A stretch of DNA of 64,000 nt from Stenotrophomonas sp. NA06056 (lineage in GTDB: Bacteria; Pseudomonadota; Gammaproteobacteria; Xanthomonadales; Xanthomonadaceae). The DNA is taken from positions 1,302,001 to 1,366,000 of the forward strand of contig NZ_CP054931.1 of the NCBI RefSeq assembly GCF_013364355.1. Direction: 5' to 3'. The notes under the pieces were generated by a model, which saw only the letters and a program-made list of their open reading frames with translations, did no database searches and was not told where the DNA came from. Both the position numbers and the translations under genes were made by a program. Positions 19,545 to 27,738 of the stretch are shown here, in pieces; positions within the stretch are counted from its first letter, which is position 1, and every line of letters begins with the position of its first letter.

Positions 19545-19616
19545 GTTGCGGCGTTGTATCCTGCACGCACTCGTACTACCGCGGCTGCTGAACCCGGTAC
19601 TCACGAGAACACGATC

Positions 19617-19820
19617 ATGGAAACGCAAAGGAACCGCGCCTGGAGGCGCTCGCAGTCCCGCCATCACGGCGGCGACCACACGGCACCTGTGCCGATCTTC
19701 AAGCCGGAAAAGAACTGGAAGCTGATGTATACGCGCGGCGACAAGCTGCTGCGGGCGCGCCAGCTGGGTTTCACCTATCCGGTCCTCAGCCCGCGGCAAC
19801 TGCTGGATCAGGAATGTTGA
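19617..19820 (+). CDS. Small basic hypothetical protein
   Basis: 67 aa from the ATG at 19617, beginning M-E-T-Q-R-N-R-A-W-R-R. The N-terminal 20 residues are Arg/His-rich and the C-terminal half contains L-M-Y-T-R-G-D-K-L-L-R-A-R-Q-L-G. No signal peptide or membrane segment is visible and I do not recognise the family. It overlaps the following phosphatase gene by 7 bp (ATGTTGA), so the two are probably co-translated and may act together. Confidence 0.65.
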   Translation: METQRNRAWRRSQSRHHGGDHTAPVPIFKPEKNWKLMYTRGDKLLRARQLGFTYPVLSPRQLLDQEC

Positions 19821-20155
19821 ACCTGTTGTTTGTCTGCAGCCGCAACCAGCTGCGCAGCCCCACCGCCGAAGCGATGTGGCAGCGTCGGCCGGGTTTCAGT
19901 GCGCGCTCTGCTGGTACCAGCCCGCATGCGCGTCGACCCATCAGCCCAGCGGATATCCGCTGGGCTGATGTCATCTTCGTGATGGAGCCCAAGCACCAGC
20001 ATCGGCTGCAGGCGAATTTTGCGCGCCTGCTCGAGCACACGCCGCTGCATTGCCTGGATATTCCCGACGACTATCGCTGCATGGATCCGGCGTTGATGGC
20101 GCTGCTGGAAGCGAAGGTCGCGCCTTGCCTCGCGTCACCAGCAGCGAAGCGGTAG
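19814..20155 (+). CDS. Short low-molecular-weight phosphotyrosine phosphatase-like protein
   Basis: 113 aa. The P-loop C-x5-R-S motif is at the N-terminus (V-C-S-R-N-Q-L-R-S-P-T-A-E, Cys8 and Arg14), followed by a D-I-P-D-D-Y segment near residue 85 that carries the likely general-acid Asp. It is shorter than classical LMW-PTPs (about 150 aa) but matches a short subfamily. It is coupled to the 67-aa gene upstream. Its last 85 bp are overlapped by the acetyltransferase gene on the other strand. Confidence 0.85.
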   Translation: MLNLLFVCSRNQLRSPTAEAMWQRRPGFSARSAGTSPHARRPISPADIRWADVIFVMEPKHQHRLQANFARLLEHTPLHCLDIPDDYRCMDPALMALLEAKVAPCLASPAAKR

Positions 20156-20577
20156 ATCAGCTCTGGATCGCCTTCGTCGAGGCCGTGCACGATCCCGCAC
20201 TGAACGAAGCCAGCGGCTGCCAGCAGCCGCTGCATGCGGGTGTTGGATTGGTTGGTGGAGCTGAAAAGCCTGGCACCTTCATTGCGCGACGTGGCATGCA
20301 GCAGCAACGCACGGCCGATGCCGTGTCTGCGCAGCGGCGCGGCCACCATCAGCATCTCGATGAAGGCCTCACCGAAGAAGTGCCGATGCTGCACGCGGTA
20401 GCCGGCCAGCCTTCCATCGAGCTCGGCCACGTGCATGTGGCCGTCCGCCAACCACTGGCCGATCTGCACGGCGCGTCGTGTGTCATGCGCCGCAACGCTG
20501 TCCAGGGCGACCAGTGCAGGAAGATCCGTGCATGCGGCCGCGCGTATGCAAAGTGCTGGAGCCTGCGCGGTCATCAC
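20071..20577 (-). CDS. GNAT-family N-acetyltransferase
   Basis: 168 aa. GNAT fold with the acetyl-CoA loop R-R-H-G-I-G-R-A-L-L near residue 85 and a beta-bulge region F-I-E-M-L-M-V-A-A-P before it. The domain naturally ends about residue 146 (I-Y-R-F-A-A). The last 22 residues lie entirely inside the convergent phosphatase gene and look like an extension after loss of an older stop. The start (ATG at 20577) overlaps the stop of the upstream membrane gene by 4 bp. The substrate is unknown. Confidence 0.85.
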   Translation of the reverse strand: MMTAQAPALCIRAAACTDLPALVALDSVAAHDTRRAVQIGQWLADGHMHVAELDGRLAGYRVQHRHFFGEAFIEMLMVAAPLRRHGIGRALLLHATSRNEGARLFSSTNQSNTRMQRLLAAAGFVQCGIVHGLDEGDPELIYRFAAGDARQGATFASSSAINAGSMQR

Positions 20578-20924
20578 CGACGGCTGCGCAGCAGCAGACC
20601 GCAGCCGCTGACCAGACAGGCCAGAAGCGTAAGCAGTGACAGCGGCAGATGGAATTCATCGCGACCGGCCGCAGCGAAGCCTGTGTGGATGAGGGCGGTA
20701 CCGATTCCCAGCCCGCCGCACAGCTGCGCGTAGCGGCGCGCAGAAGCCAGGCCAAGCACGACCTGGCGGTAACCGTGCAGCAGGACGCCAATGGCAAGCA
20801 GATTGAATACCAGGAATCCCTGGATGCCGCCGGGTACCTGGAACATCCGCCACTCCTGCCAGAACGCGGCATCGATCTGATGCAGCAGCAAGGACACCAT
20901 CGTTGCCAGATACCAGCGTTCCAT
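20574..20924 (-). CDS. Small membrane protein, probably DUF6713
   Basis: 116 aa with four hydrophobic segments (near 4-16, 33-52, 66-84 and 93-112). The segment H-Q-I-D-A-A-F-W-Q-E-W followed by P-G-G-I-Q-G-F-L resembles the DUF6713 family; I give the name with some reserve. It forms a two-gene operon with the GNAT gene (ATGA overlap). Confidence 0.75.
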   Translation of the reverse strand: MERWYLATMVSLLLHQIDAAFWQEWRMFQVPGGIQGFLVFNLLAIGVLLHGYRQVVLGLASARRYAQLCGGLGIGTALIHTGFAAAGRDEFHLPLSLLTLLACLVSGCGLLLRSRR

Positions 20925-20983
20925 GCGGTGCTTCCTGCTGCGGGGTCCTCATTCTAGCGGGGATGGGCCCGCAGCCGTCGCGC

Positions 20984-21493
20984 TCAGTAGACGCGGAACT
21001 CGGCGCGGCAGCCATCGCTGACCCATACGCCGCGTCGGTCCCAGCCCCAATTGCGATCCTCGGTGCAGTGTGTGACCGACTTCTGCTTGACCAGTCGCAC
21101 GTCATGACGGACGCGGATGCGGCAGTACTTCTCCTTGTTTTCGTAGGATTCGCAGACCAGACGCTCGCCGTCGCGATCTCGATCGCGGTCACGCCCAGGC
21201 CAACGGCCGTGGCCACGTTCTTCAGCGACGAATTCGGCGCGACAGCCATCGGTGACCCACAGCATGCCGCGGCGCTGTCCCCAGTTGTCGTCTTCCACGC
21301 ATCGCGTCACTGACAGCTGCCGGGCCAGTCGCGCGCGACCTTCAAACGGGCACTGCTGGGTCTTGTTGAAGTGTGATTCGCAGGTCGTGCGCGGCGACGA
21401 TTCGCTGTCGTAGTCCTGGGCCGAGACGGTGGTTGCGGCCAGCAGCAGGGCAAGCGCAGAACCGCCCAAGGGCAGTAGCAGGCGAAGGCTCAT
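20984..21493 (-). CDS. Secreted DUF3011 protein (copy 1)
   Basis: 169 aa with a signal peptide of about 25 residues (A-L-A-L-L-L-A-A-T-T-V-S-A-Q). Two DUF3011 repeats follow: residues 33-88 (C-E-S ... W-V-T-D-G-C-R-A-E-F) and 113-168 (C-E-S ... W-V-S-D-G-C-R-A-E-F), each with four conserved Cys. An Arg/Asp dipeptide linker (R-D-R-D-R-D-R-D) lies between them. It is paralogous to the gene at 27739-28281. The function is unknown; the disulfide-rich repeats suggest an extracytoplasmic role. Confidence 0.85.
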   Translation of the reverse strand: MSLRLLLPLGGSALALLLAATTVSAQDYDSESSPRTTCESHFNKTQQCPFEGRARLARQLSVTRCVEDDNWGQRRGMLWVTDGCRAEFVAEERGHGRWPGRDRDRDRDGERLVCESYENKEKYCRIRVRHDVRLVKQKSVTHCTEDRNWGWDRRGVWVSDGCRAEFRVY

Positions 21494-21766
21494 TGAAACC
21501 TCGGGTTGGGGATGGGACGCAAGAATGGCGCACCTGCGGCGCGCTGCGACGACGGGGGCCTGCGCTGGCTCAGGACGGATTTATAAGTGTCCGGCGGCGC
21601 ATGCAGTGCATTACATCCCGTATCATCCCCGGCACATCCGATTGCATCGGTTTACAGTTTTTTACACGTTCCAGCGCTTTCGGACGCGGCCTGCGGGCGT
21701 CGCCCGTGGCCGCTGGCGCGGGTGCGGACAAGGATGTGCGGACCACGACGACCACAGGGGGTTGCG

Positions 21767-22135
21767 TTGATCAGCAGTATCGTCATTCATCGGTCGGCCG
21801 GCGCAGGCACGGCCGAAGTGCAGGTCCTGGACACGACGTTCAAGGGCAAGCGTGTTTTTGTTGCGTGGGGCCTGCGTGGCCTGGAGTTGACCCGCGAAGC
21901 CGAGCCGGAAGATACGGTCGCGGCCCGCCATGCCTTGCGGTTTGTTTCCCGCCAGGCCGACGGGCCGCGCAGCAGTGAGATTTTCATTGCCAGCCAATCG
22001 GGCGTGGCCATCAGTGTCTATCGGATGCTGACCGAGGCCCGCAGCGGCGACGCTGTGTTCTTCCTGTGCGATTCGCCACCGGTGGTGGAGTGGCTGGTCA
22101 CTTCGCTGGCGGTACAGCCGGAATCGCCCGTGTGA
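21767..22135 (+). CDS. Hypothetical protein, TTG start
   Basis: 122 aa from the TTG at 21767, chosen because an AGGGGG ribosome binding site lies 5 nt before it; upstream in-frame GTG codons (about 21735) are alternatives. No signal peptide or membrane segment. Visible features are a beta-rich start (S-S-I-V-I-H-R-S-A-G) and a D-A-V-F-F-L-C-D-S-P motif near the C-terminus. I do not recognise the family. The 270 bp upstream hold no other gene. Confidence 0.6.
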   Translation: MISSIVIHRSAGAGTAEVQVLDTTFKGKRVFVAWGLRGLELTREAEPEDTVAARHALRFVSRQADGPRSSEIFIASQSGVAISVYRMLTEARSGDAVFFLCDSPPVVEWLVTSLAVQPESPV

Positions 22136-22156
22136 CCGGCCGTACCCCGTCGTGCG

Positions 22157-22849
22157 TCATGCCAACGCTGCGTCCACTGCCGCGCGCGCATGCAGGGTCG
22201 TGGTATCGAACAGCGGCACCGGGCTGTCTTCGGCACGTACCAGCAGCATGATCTCGGTACAGCCCAGGATGATCGCTTCGGCACCGCGGGCAACGAGGCG
22301 TTCAATCACCTCGACGTACACCTGCCGTGATCGCTCGTTGACCACGCCGGCGATCAGTTCTTCGTAGATGATCGCGTGCACATCGCGGCGGTCGTCGGCT
22401 TCCGGCACCAGGACATCCAGGCCGAAACGCTCGCTCAGGCGGCCACGGTAGAAATCCTCTTCCATGGTGAAGGCCGTGCCGAGCAGGCCGACACGCTGCA
22501 GACCGGCCTGCACGATCGCCGTGGCGGTGGGGTCGGCGATATGCAGCAGCGGCAGCGCGCAGGCCGCCTCGATCCCGCCAACAAGCTTGTGCATGGTGTT
22601 GGTGCAGATCAGCAGCAGTTCGGCACCTCCGGCCTGCAGCCGCTGTGCAGCATCGACCATCTCATTGCCCAGGGCATCCCAGTCGCCATCGTGCTGAAGC
22701 TGCTTGATGCGGGCGAAATCCAGCGACCACATCAGCAGCTGCGCCGAGTGTGCGCCGCCCAGCCGGGTGCGTACCTCTTCGTTGATGAGGCGGTAGTACT
22801 GCGCCGAACTTTCCCAGCTCATGCCACCGATCAGGCCAAGCGTCTTCAT
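22157..22849 (-). CDS. Aspartate/glutamate racemase family protein
   Basis: 230 aa. Cofactor-independent racemase fold with the N-terminal G-L-I-G-G-M-S-W-E-S motif. The two catalytic cysteines are expected in L-L-I-C-T-N-T (near residue 84) and I-I-L-G-C-T-E-I (near 197). It interconverts L- and D-acidic amino acids or a related substrate; broad-specificity YgeA-like enzymes share this pattern. The ATG at 22849 (M-K-T-L-G-L-I-G-G-M) begins the domain exactly. It is divergent from the CDF gene. Confidence 0.92.
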   Translation of the reverse strand: MKTLGLIGGMSWESSAQYYRLINEEVRTRLGGAHSAQLLMWSLDFARIKQLQHDGDWDALGNEMVDAAQRLQAGGAELLLICTNTMHKLVGGIEAACALPLLHIADPTATAIVQAGLQRVGLLGTAFTMEEDFYRGRLSERFGLDVLVPEADDRRDVHAIIYEELIAGVVNERSRQVYVEVIERLVARGAEAIILGCTEIMLLVRAEDSPVPLFDTTTLHARAAVDAALA

Positions 22850-22999
22850 GCGTGTCTCCATGCCGGGGAGTGCCATTGCAGCACAACGGAGGGCAGGATG
22901 CTGCGTGCCGGATTGCCCGGCGCACGCAATCGCGTCGCAACCGCTGCCGAAGCGCCTGATCGGCGCGATAATGGGCCACGACAAGCAGAGGGCAGGGCG

Positions 23000-23632
23000 A
23001 TGGGCGAATGCTGTGGCTGCGGCAAGACGCTGGATGTGGCGGCCATGCAGGCGCGCCACCGGCGGGTGCTGTGGATCGTGCTGCTGATCAACCTGGCGAC
23101 GTTCCTGATGATGGTGGGCGCGGCGTGGTACAGCCACTCGTCCGCGCTGCTCTCTGGTGCGCTGGACAACCTGGGCGACGCGGCCACCTACCTGCTGAGC
23201 CTGCTGGTTGTGGGCGCCGGCGTGGCGGCCAAGGCGCGGGTTGCATTGTTCAAGGGTGTGCTGATCCTGGCGGCGGCGGTCGCAGTGGCGGTACAGATCG
23301 GATGGCGGCTGGCGCATCCGCAGGTTCCCCTGTTCGAAAGCATGGGCCTGGCCGCGCTGCTGAATCTTGCCGCGAACGGTTTCTGCCTGTGGCTGCTGAC
23401 GCCCTATCGCAATGACGACGTGAACCTGGCATCGGCCTGGGAATGCGCGCGCAACGATATCTTCGAGGGCATTTCGGTGGTGCTGGCGGCGGGGCTGGTG
23501 GCCCTGTTTGGTGCCGGTTGGCCGGACCTGCTGGTCGCGGTCGCACTGCTGGTCGTGTTCCTGCGCTCGGCGCTGCGGGTGCTGCGCATCGCGGTGGCCG
23601 AGCTGCGCGCGTCACGTGTTGCCAGCGGCTAA
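23000..23632 (+). CDS. Cation diffusion facilitator-like transporter, short form
   Basis: 210 aa with five to six membrane segments and no cytoplasmic C-terminal domain. The N-terminus M-G-E-C-C-G-C-G-K has a Cys cluster that may bind metal. The segment S-G-A-L-D-N-L-G-D-A-A-T-Y and the later N-D-I-F-E-G fit the Asp-containing TM2 and TM5 motifs of CDF proteins. It probably exports zinc or a similar divalent ion. The family's second conserved His is replaced in both motifs, so metal preference is uncertain. Confidence 0.82.
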   Translation: MGECCGCGKTLDVAAMQARHRRVLWIVLLINLATFLMMVGAAWYSHSSALLSGALDNLGDAATYLLSLLVVGAGVAAKARVALFKGVLILAAAVAVAVQIGWRLAHPQVPLFESMGLAALLNLAANGFCLWLLTPYRNDDVNLASAWECARNDIFEGISVVLAAGLVALFGAGWPDLLVAVALLVVFLRSALRVLRIAVAELRASRVASG

Positions 23633-23719
23633 GCCGCAGCCGCTGTAACCGTCGAATCGACCCTGGACTGTGCATGGTGGTGACAGTCGCTGCGCACTAT
23701 CCTTGCAGGGATTATTCCG

Positions 23720-24370
23720 GTGGACGAAGTGATGGCCCTGCATACCTGGTGGTGGTTCCTGGCGACAGTGTTCGTGCTGTGCGGCACGCCGGGGCCGAAC
23801 ATGCTGCACATCCTGGGGCGCAGTGTCGGCCTGGGCTTCCGTCGCAGTGTGCCCGCCATGGCAGGTTGCCTGCTGGCGATGCTGCTGGTGCTTGCAGCAT
23901 CCGCAGCCGGGTTGAGCGCGGTGCTGCGCTCGTCGCCGATGCTGTTCGATGTGCTGCGTTATGTGGGTGTGGCCTACCTGGCCTGGTTGGGCATCAAGGC
24001 CTGGCGTGACAGCTACCGGCAGGCGCCGGCGGTGACGGAGGTCGATGCATCGCTGGTGCCAGTGCACGGTGCCTGGGCGGTGTTCCGAGGTGGCCTCCTG
24101 GTGGGGTCGAGCAATCCCAAGCTGCTGCTGTTCGCCGCCGCGTTCCTGCCGCAGTTCGTTGATCCCGCGCGTGGCCAGGCCGTGCAGTACACGGTGCTGG
24201 TGGCTACCTTCGCTACCTGCGAACTGTTCTGGTACGTGATGTATGCCGCAGGCGGACATGGGTTGCGGCGTTGGCTGGCAAAGCCCTTTGCGCAACGCTG
24301 GTTCGAACGCCTGGTCGGCAGCGTGTTTCTGGCCTTCGCAGTGGCCCTGCTGCGCTTCCGGCCGCGCTGA
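23720..24370 (+). CDS. LysE/RhtB-family amino acid exporter
   Basis: 216 aa with six hydrophobic segments. The family motif G-T-P-G-P-N-M-L near residues 22-29 and the N-P-K-L-L-L-F segment near 130 are typical of RhtB/LysE exporters of homoserine, threonine or similar. I chose the GTG at 23720, with AGGG 9 nt upstream; the ATG at 23732 is an alternative that loses only 4 residues. Confidence 0.92.
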   Translation: MDEVMALHTWWWFLATVFVLCGTPGPNMLHILGRSVGLGFRRSVPAMAGCLLAMLLVLAASAAGLSAVLRSSPMLFDVLRYVGVAYLAWLGIKAWRDSYRQAPAVTEVDASLVPVHGAWAVFRGGLLVGSSNPKLLLFAAAFLPQFVDPARGQAVQYTVLVATFATCELFWYVMYAAGGHGLRRWLAKPFAQRWFERLVGSVFLAFAVALLRFRPR

Positions 24371-24474
24371 GCCGGATCGTTTCACGCCGCGCCTGCTAGC
24401 TGTTCACGCGTGTGGCATCGCGGCCTGCCTAACCTGATCGCACCTTCAGTATTCCCATCAGGGAGAGGATCGAC

Positions 24475-24648
24475 ATGATCAAGTGGGCCATCATTTTCGC
24501 CATCATCGGCCTGATCGCCGGTGCGTTGGGTTTCGGCGGCATCGCCGGTGCCGCCGTGGGTATCGCCAAGTTCCTGTTCTGGGCCGGCATCATCATTGCG
24601 GTTGTGCTTTTCGTGCTCGGCATGACTGTCGCGAAAAAGGTCGCCTAG
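24475..24648 (+). CDS. Small hydrophobic DUF1328-type membrane protein
   Basis: 57 aa with two hydrophobic segments. It begins [11 protein letters not shown] and has the G-F-G-G-I-A-G motif in the loop and [10 protein letters not shown] in the second helix, the pattern of DUF1328 (YtjA-like) proteins. GGGAGAGGA 5 nt before the ATG is a strong ribosome binding site. DUF1328 genes are often stress-induced, but nothing in the sequence shows how this one is regulated. Confidence 0.88.
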   Translation: MIKWAIIFAIIGLIAGALGFGGIAGAAVGIAKFLFWAGIIIAVVLFVLGMTVAKKVA

Positions 24649-24673
24649 CCCGGCAGTTGGTGCAGCGGCGCGC

Positions 24674-25006
24674 TCAATGCGCGCTGCTGTGTGAGAACAG
24701 ATTGATGACCAGTACGCCGGCACAGATCAGGCCAATGCCGATCAACGCCGGCGCATCCAGGCGCTGCTTGAACACGAGCAGGCCGATCAGCGAGATCAGC
24801 ACGATGCCGACACCGGACCAGATGGCATAGGCGATGCCGGTGGGGATCGACTTCATTGTCAGCGACAGCAGGTAGAAGCACACGCCGTACCCGGCGAGCG
24901 CGCCCAACGTAGGGCCGAGGCGGGTCATGCCTTCGGATGCCTTGAGCAGGGACGTGGCGATCACTTCCAGCACGATCGCGCCGGCCAGGTAGAAATAGGG
25001 GTTCAT
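24674..25006 (-). CDS. Small multidrug resistance (EmrE-type) transporter
   Basis: 110 aa with four membrane helices. Glu14 (L-E-V-I-A-T) is the essential proton/substrate-binding residue of the SMR family, and the TM3 motif A-I-W-S-G-V-G is intact. It exports lipophilic cations by proton antiport as a dual-topology dimer. It follows the TetR gene after 13 bp and is probably repressed by it through the operator at 25601-25618. Confidence 0.93.
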   Translation of the reverse strand: MNPYFYLAGAIVLEVIATSLLKASEGMTRLGPTLGALAGYGVCFYLLSLTMKSIPTGIAYAIWSGVGIVLISLIGLLVFKQRLDAPALIGIGLICAGVLVINLFSHSSAH

Positions 25007-25019
25007 CGCAGCCTCCCGC

Positions 25020-25592
25020 TCATGCCGGTTCGCACAGTTTCAGTGCCTCCAGGGCCATGGCCTGGGCGTTCTGCCGTTCGTCTTCGTCCAAGGGCCGCCC
25101 ATAGGCGGTGGCCCAGTAACCATCGGCGACGCAACGCGCGGCGTACAGGCGCGGATCGCAGGCTTCATCCGGAAACTCGGCCAGCATGCCGCGCATCCAC
25201 GTGCGCCAGTGGACCAGCAGTGCCGGCTCCAGCATGTTGCCCATGGTGAGCCCGATGTCGTTGATCTGTTCCTGCTGCAGTAGATGTTCGAAATTCACCT
25301 GCACGTAGGCACGGCTGAAGCCGCCATGGCGGGCCGGGGACTGTCGCAGCACCTCGCGCACCCTGTTCTCGAAGTCGGCGATCAGCGAGCTCAGCGTCGC
25401 CTCCACCAGGTCCTGCTTGCTGCTGAAATGATGGAACAGTGCGCCCTTGCTGACACCGGCCGCGTCGGCGACGTCCTGCACAGTGAGGGCCGCCAGCCCA
25501 TTCTGGCCGATGGTGTGGGCGGTCGCGTGCAGCAGCGCTTGGCGCACGCTGTCGGGCGCCTTGCGGCGGGAGCGGGGAGGGGACTCTGGCAT
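25020..25592 (-). CDS. TetR-family repressor of the SMR gene
   Basis: 190 aa. N-terminal HTH (about residues 12-60; V-Q-D-V-A-D-A-A-G-V-S-K-G-A-L-F-H-H-F), with a divergent ligand-binding domain behind it. The ATG at 25592 is chosen because the operator and promoter lie just upstream (25601-25618). It forms an operon with the EmrE-type pump, so it probably represses both and is released by a drug or cation. The ligand cannot be told from sequence. Confidence 0.92.
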   Translation of the reverse strand: MPESPPRSRRKAPDSVRQALLHATAHTIGQNGLAALTVQDVADAAGVSKGALFHHFSSKQDLVEATLSSLIADFENRVREVLRQSPARHGGFSRAYVQVNFEHLLQQEQINDIGLTMGNMLEPALLVHWRTWMRGMLAEFPDEACDPRLYAARCVADGYWATAYGRPLDEDERQNAQAMALEALKLCEPA

Positions 25593-25600
25593 GGGGAACA

Positions 25601-25618
25601 AAACCGACTGGACGGTTT
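25601..25618 (-). promoter_or_regulatory. TetR operator
   Basis: AAACCGACTGGACGGTTT, a palindrome with AAACCG / CGGTTT half-sites, 9 bp before the tetR start codon. It is the expected size and position for autorepression. Confidence 0.75.
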
Positions 25619-25667
25619 GATTGTAGCGCGGGGCGCTGCGCCCAACGCGCACGATCAGTTCAGCAGG

Positions 25668-26423
25668 TCACTGCAGATAGAACGCGATGCCGGTGCCGAG
25701 CTGCAGGTCGGGGCTGTTGCGATTGAGGCCGAGGTCGAATGAGGCGTCCAGCTGCACGTTCGGCCGCAGCATCCAGGTCAAGCCCGCGCCGGCGATGGCC
25801 TGGTCGGGTTGCTGCCTGGCGTGGGTAAAGCCGGCTTCGAGATAGGTGCCCAGCCGCTCGGTCACGCTCAGCGCGAGACTTGGCGACCAGGTCGTGCTGC
25901 GCTCGCCTGCGCCGCGCTGATGGCTGCCATACAGCCCACCGCTCCAGCGGTCGTTGAAGGTGTGTTCGACGCTGGCGGCCAGCGCGTACTGACGGCCATC
26001 GCTGAAGGCGGCATCGCCACGTGCGATCACACCGCTGGCCAGCAGCGCCCAGGCCGTGCGCTCGTTACTGCCGGGACCTGCCCACTTCACACCGACAGTG
26101 CTGTCGCCGGCGCCGCGCTGCTGCGTGCGCGGCATGTCCGGGCCACGTTCGCGCTGGCGCTGCCACGGTGTGGACGCCAGCTGCAGTTCCCAGCCCGGGG
26201 CCAGGCCCGTGCGCAGCAGCAGGTCGCTCGACAGCGATGTCGTACGCAGGCCGTCGCGATCACGATCACGTTGATAGCTGGGCAGGCCCACTTCGACGGC
26301 AAGGCCGCCACGCGGCACCGTGTCGGTACCGAAGCCGATGCCGGGGCGGTCGAAGCTGGGAGGTTCTGCGGCCAGCACGGGGGTGCTGGCCAGCGACAGG
26401 GCGATCAACAGGGTGTGGCGCAT
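25668..26423 (-). CDS. Outer-membrane beta-barrel protein (phenol-degradation MetA-like)
   Basis: 251 aa with a signal peptide (M-R-H-T-L-L-I-A-L-S-L-A-S, cleavage after A-L-A or A-A). The rest alternates polar and aromatic residues in short strands and ends in Y-L-Q with aromatic F-Y near the terminus, as in outer-membrane barrels. It resembles the MetA-pathway/transporter barrel family. The substrate is unknown. It is separated from the tetR promoter region by only 76 bp but runs the same way. Confidence 0.75.
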   Translation of the reverse strand: MRHTLLIALSLASTPVLAAEPPSFDRPGIGFGTDTVPRGGLAVEVGLPSYQRDRDRDGLRTTSLSSDLLLRTGLAPGWELQLASTPWQRQRERGPDMPRTQQRGAGDSTVGVKWAGPGSNERTAWALLASGVIARGDAAFSDGRQYALAASVEHTFNDRWSGGLYGSHQRGAGERSTTWSPSLALSVTERLGTYLEAGFTHARQQPDQAIAGAGLTWMLRPNVQLDASFDLGLNRNSPDLQLGTGIAFYLQ

Positions 26424-26476
26424 GCGGGCTCCGTCTCGCAGGAAGGCTTCAGCATGCGCGGCGTGAGCCGCGCGGT

Positions 26477-26719
26477 TCAGTCGCCGATGCGGGCGAAGCG
26501 TGCCTGCGGCCCGTGCTCGCCGGGCACCTGTTCAATGAACATCGGATAGGGACGCACCCACAGGCCGCCTTCGCCGTACAGCGCGCGATAGAGAACCATC
26601 GGCTGCAGCGTTTCACTGCTGCGGACGATGTCGATCACCTCGTACTCGCCACCCTTGAAGTGGCGGTAGCGGCCGGGTGCCAGTGTGGGCAGCGGGGACA
26701 GGTCGGTCATCGGGGGCAT
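26477..26719 (-). CDS. DUF1653 domain protein
   Basis: 80 aa. The motif G-R-Y-R-H-F-K-G-G-E-Y-E-V and later R-P-Y-P-M-F-I-E are characteristic of DUF1653, a small domain of unknown function. There is no signal peptide. The start at 26719 is near the stop of the next gene (26723), so the two may be coupled. Confidence 0.85.
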   Translation of the reverse strand: MPPMTDLSPLPTLAPGRYRHFKGGEYEVIDIVRSSETLQPMVLYRALYGEGGLWVRPYPMFIEQVPGEHGPQARFARIGD

Positions 26720-26722
26720 TCG

Positions 26723-26986
26723 TTACTTGCGTGCCGGCGATGCCGGGGTAGCGCAGTAGGCATCGATGGCTTCGGCGGTGTTGGCCAGGCCCTGTGCCTG
26801 CGCCAGTTCCCACGGGCGCTCGCAGCGCTGGCTGTGCGCGCACCACTGATAGCCGGCCGAACCAATGCATCCGTGCGCATCGCGGTCGCCACCGACCACG
26901 GGCGTGGCTGCGTCATGGGTGACCGGCTTTTCCGGGCTGGCGCACGCGGCCAGGGCCAGCAGCGGGATCAGGAACAGGACTTTCAT
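26723..26986 (-). CDS. Small lipoprotein with C-x-S-A-G-Y-x-W-C motif
   Basis: 87 aa. The signal peptide ends in the lipobox L-A-A-C (Cys15). The mature part has G-C-I-G-S-A-G-Y-Q-W-C-A-H-S-Q-R-C followed by R-P-W-E-L-A, a Cys-rich motif seen in small lipoproteins of unknown function, possibly related to peptidase-inhibitor-like folds. The ATG at 26986 starts the hydrophobic region; an earlier in-frame start would place an unlikely sequence before it. Confidence 0.8.
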   Translation of the reverse strand: MKVLFLIPLLALAACASPEKPVTHDAATPVVGGDRDAHGCIGSAGYQWCAHSQRCERPWELAQAQGLANTAEAIDAYCATPASPARK

Positions 26987-27401
26987 GGGTGCGGCTCCGT
27001 GCCGTAAACCGACAGTCTGTGCGCTCCCCGCAGCGGCGGCAAGCATCGCTGGCCAAACCTCAACTCAGCGATGCGCGGACCAGTTCCTCGATCAGTACCA
27101 CGTAGCTGGCGGCAAAATAGAACTTCAGCAGCGTCGAACGCTGCAGTGGAAGGGAGGTGCGCATGTGGAAGGGGCCCCTGTTGATGACGGTAGTGTGAAG
27201 CGCGGCTGACTTCGTGACAAGGGTCACGGAATGGATTTCTTAAATGGCCTCAGGGATGTGATGGGCGGCGCTTTCTGAGGTGTCGGCAGGGAGTTTTCGG
27301 ATAAATCCGATAGGTCTTCCCCGAGGTGCTGGCTAGGCTGGTCGGGCATCGGAAATCGGCCTTGCGCCGGTCCCGGATTTCCCAGAAACGCAGGAGCTCC
27401 C
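26987..27401. other. 415-bp intergenic region with one regulatory palindrome
   Basis: No gene with coding character is visible. The region holds the promoter of the minus-strand lipoprotein on the left, a TGACTTCGTGACAAGGGTCACGG patch near 27210, and the palindrome TCGGATAAATCCGA at 27297-27310, shared with the paralogous gene at 28456. Confidence 0.6.
27297..27313 (+). promoter_or_regulatory. Shared palindrome upstream of the first 67-68 aa paralogue
   Basis: TCGGATAAATCCGATAG with 6-bp arms and an AA centre, 88 bp before the start codon. It matches the motif at 28306-28322 in 14 of 17 positions; the two changes in the arms are compensatory. Confidence 0.55.
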
Positions 27402-27608
27402 ATGGTCATCACTGTCCAATGCAACGCCCAGCGCTGGTCCGTGCTGGATCCGCAGTCGCGCTCAACCGAAGTGTTCAGCAGCGGTGCGGCCGCCTTCGAC
27501 GCCGCTGCCTCACGGGCCAGCGAGCATCACTGCCGTACTGGTCAGCACAGCACGGTGCGCGTGGAAGCACTGGGCACCGCAGTCGACGCGCTGCACTTCG
27601 GCCGCTGA
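27402..27608 (+). CDS. Small protein of unknown function (paralogue 1)
   Basis: 68 aa, starting M-V-I-T-V-Q-C-N-A-Q-R-W-S-V-L. Paralogous to the 67-aa protein at 28456 (shared pattern I-x-x-Q-C-x-x-x-x-W-x-V-L, F-x-x-G-x-x-A-F-D, T-G-Q-x-x-x-V-R-V-E). There is no signal peptide. Beta-strand-rich prediction from the residue pattern. A GGAG ribosome binding site sits before the ATG. Function unknown. Confidence 0.75.
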   Translation: MVITVQCNAQRWSVLDPQSRSTEVFSSGAAAFDAAASRASEHHCRTGQHSTVRVEALGTAVDALHFGR

Positions 27609-27738
27609 GCCGCCGCGGCCGCAGTCAGTTGCGGTTGGGTTGGTTGAATGGGGGAAAAACCGCCGTCACGGCGCCCTCTGTGCGCCGCGCCCGGAATCCC
27701 CGATGCTTGCCTCCACCGTATTCACCTGGAGACGAGGG

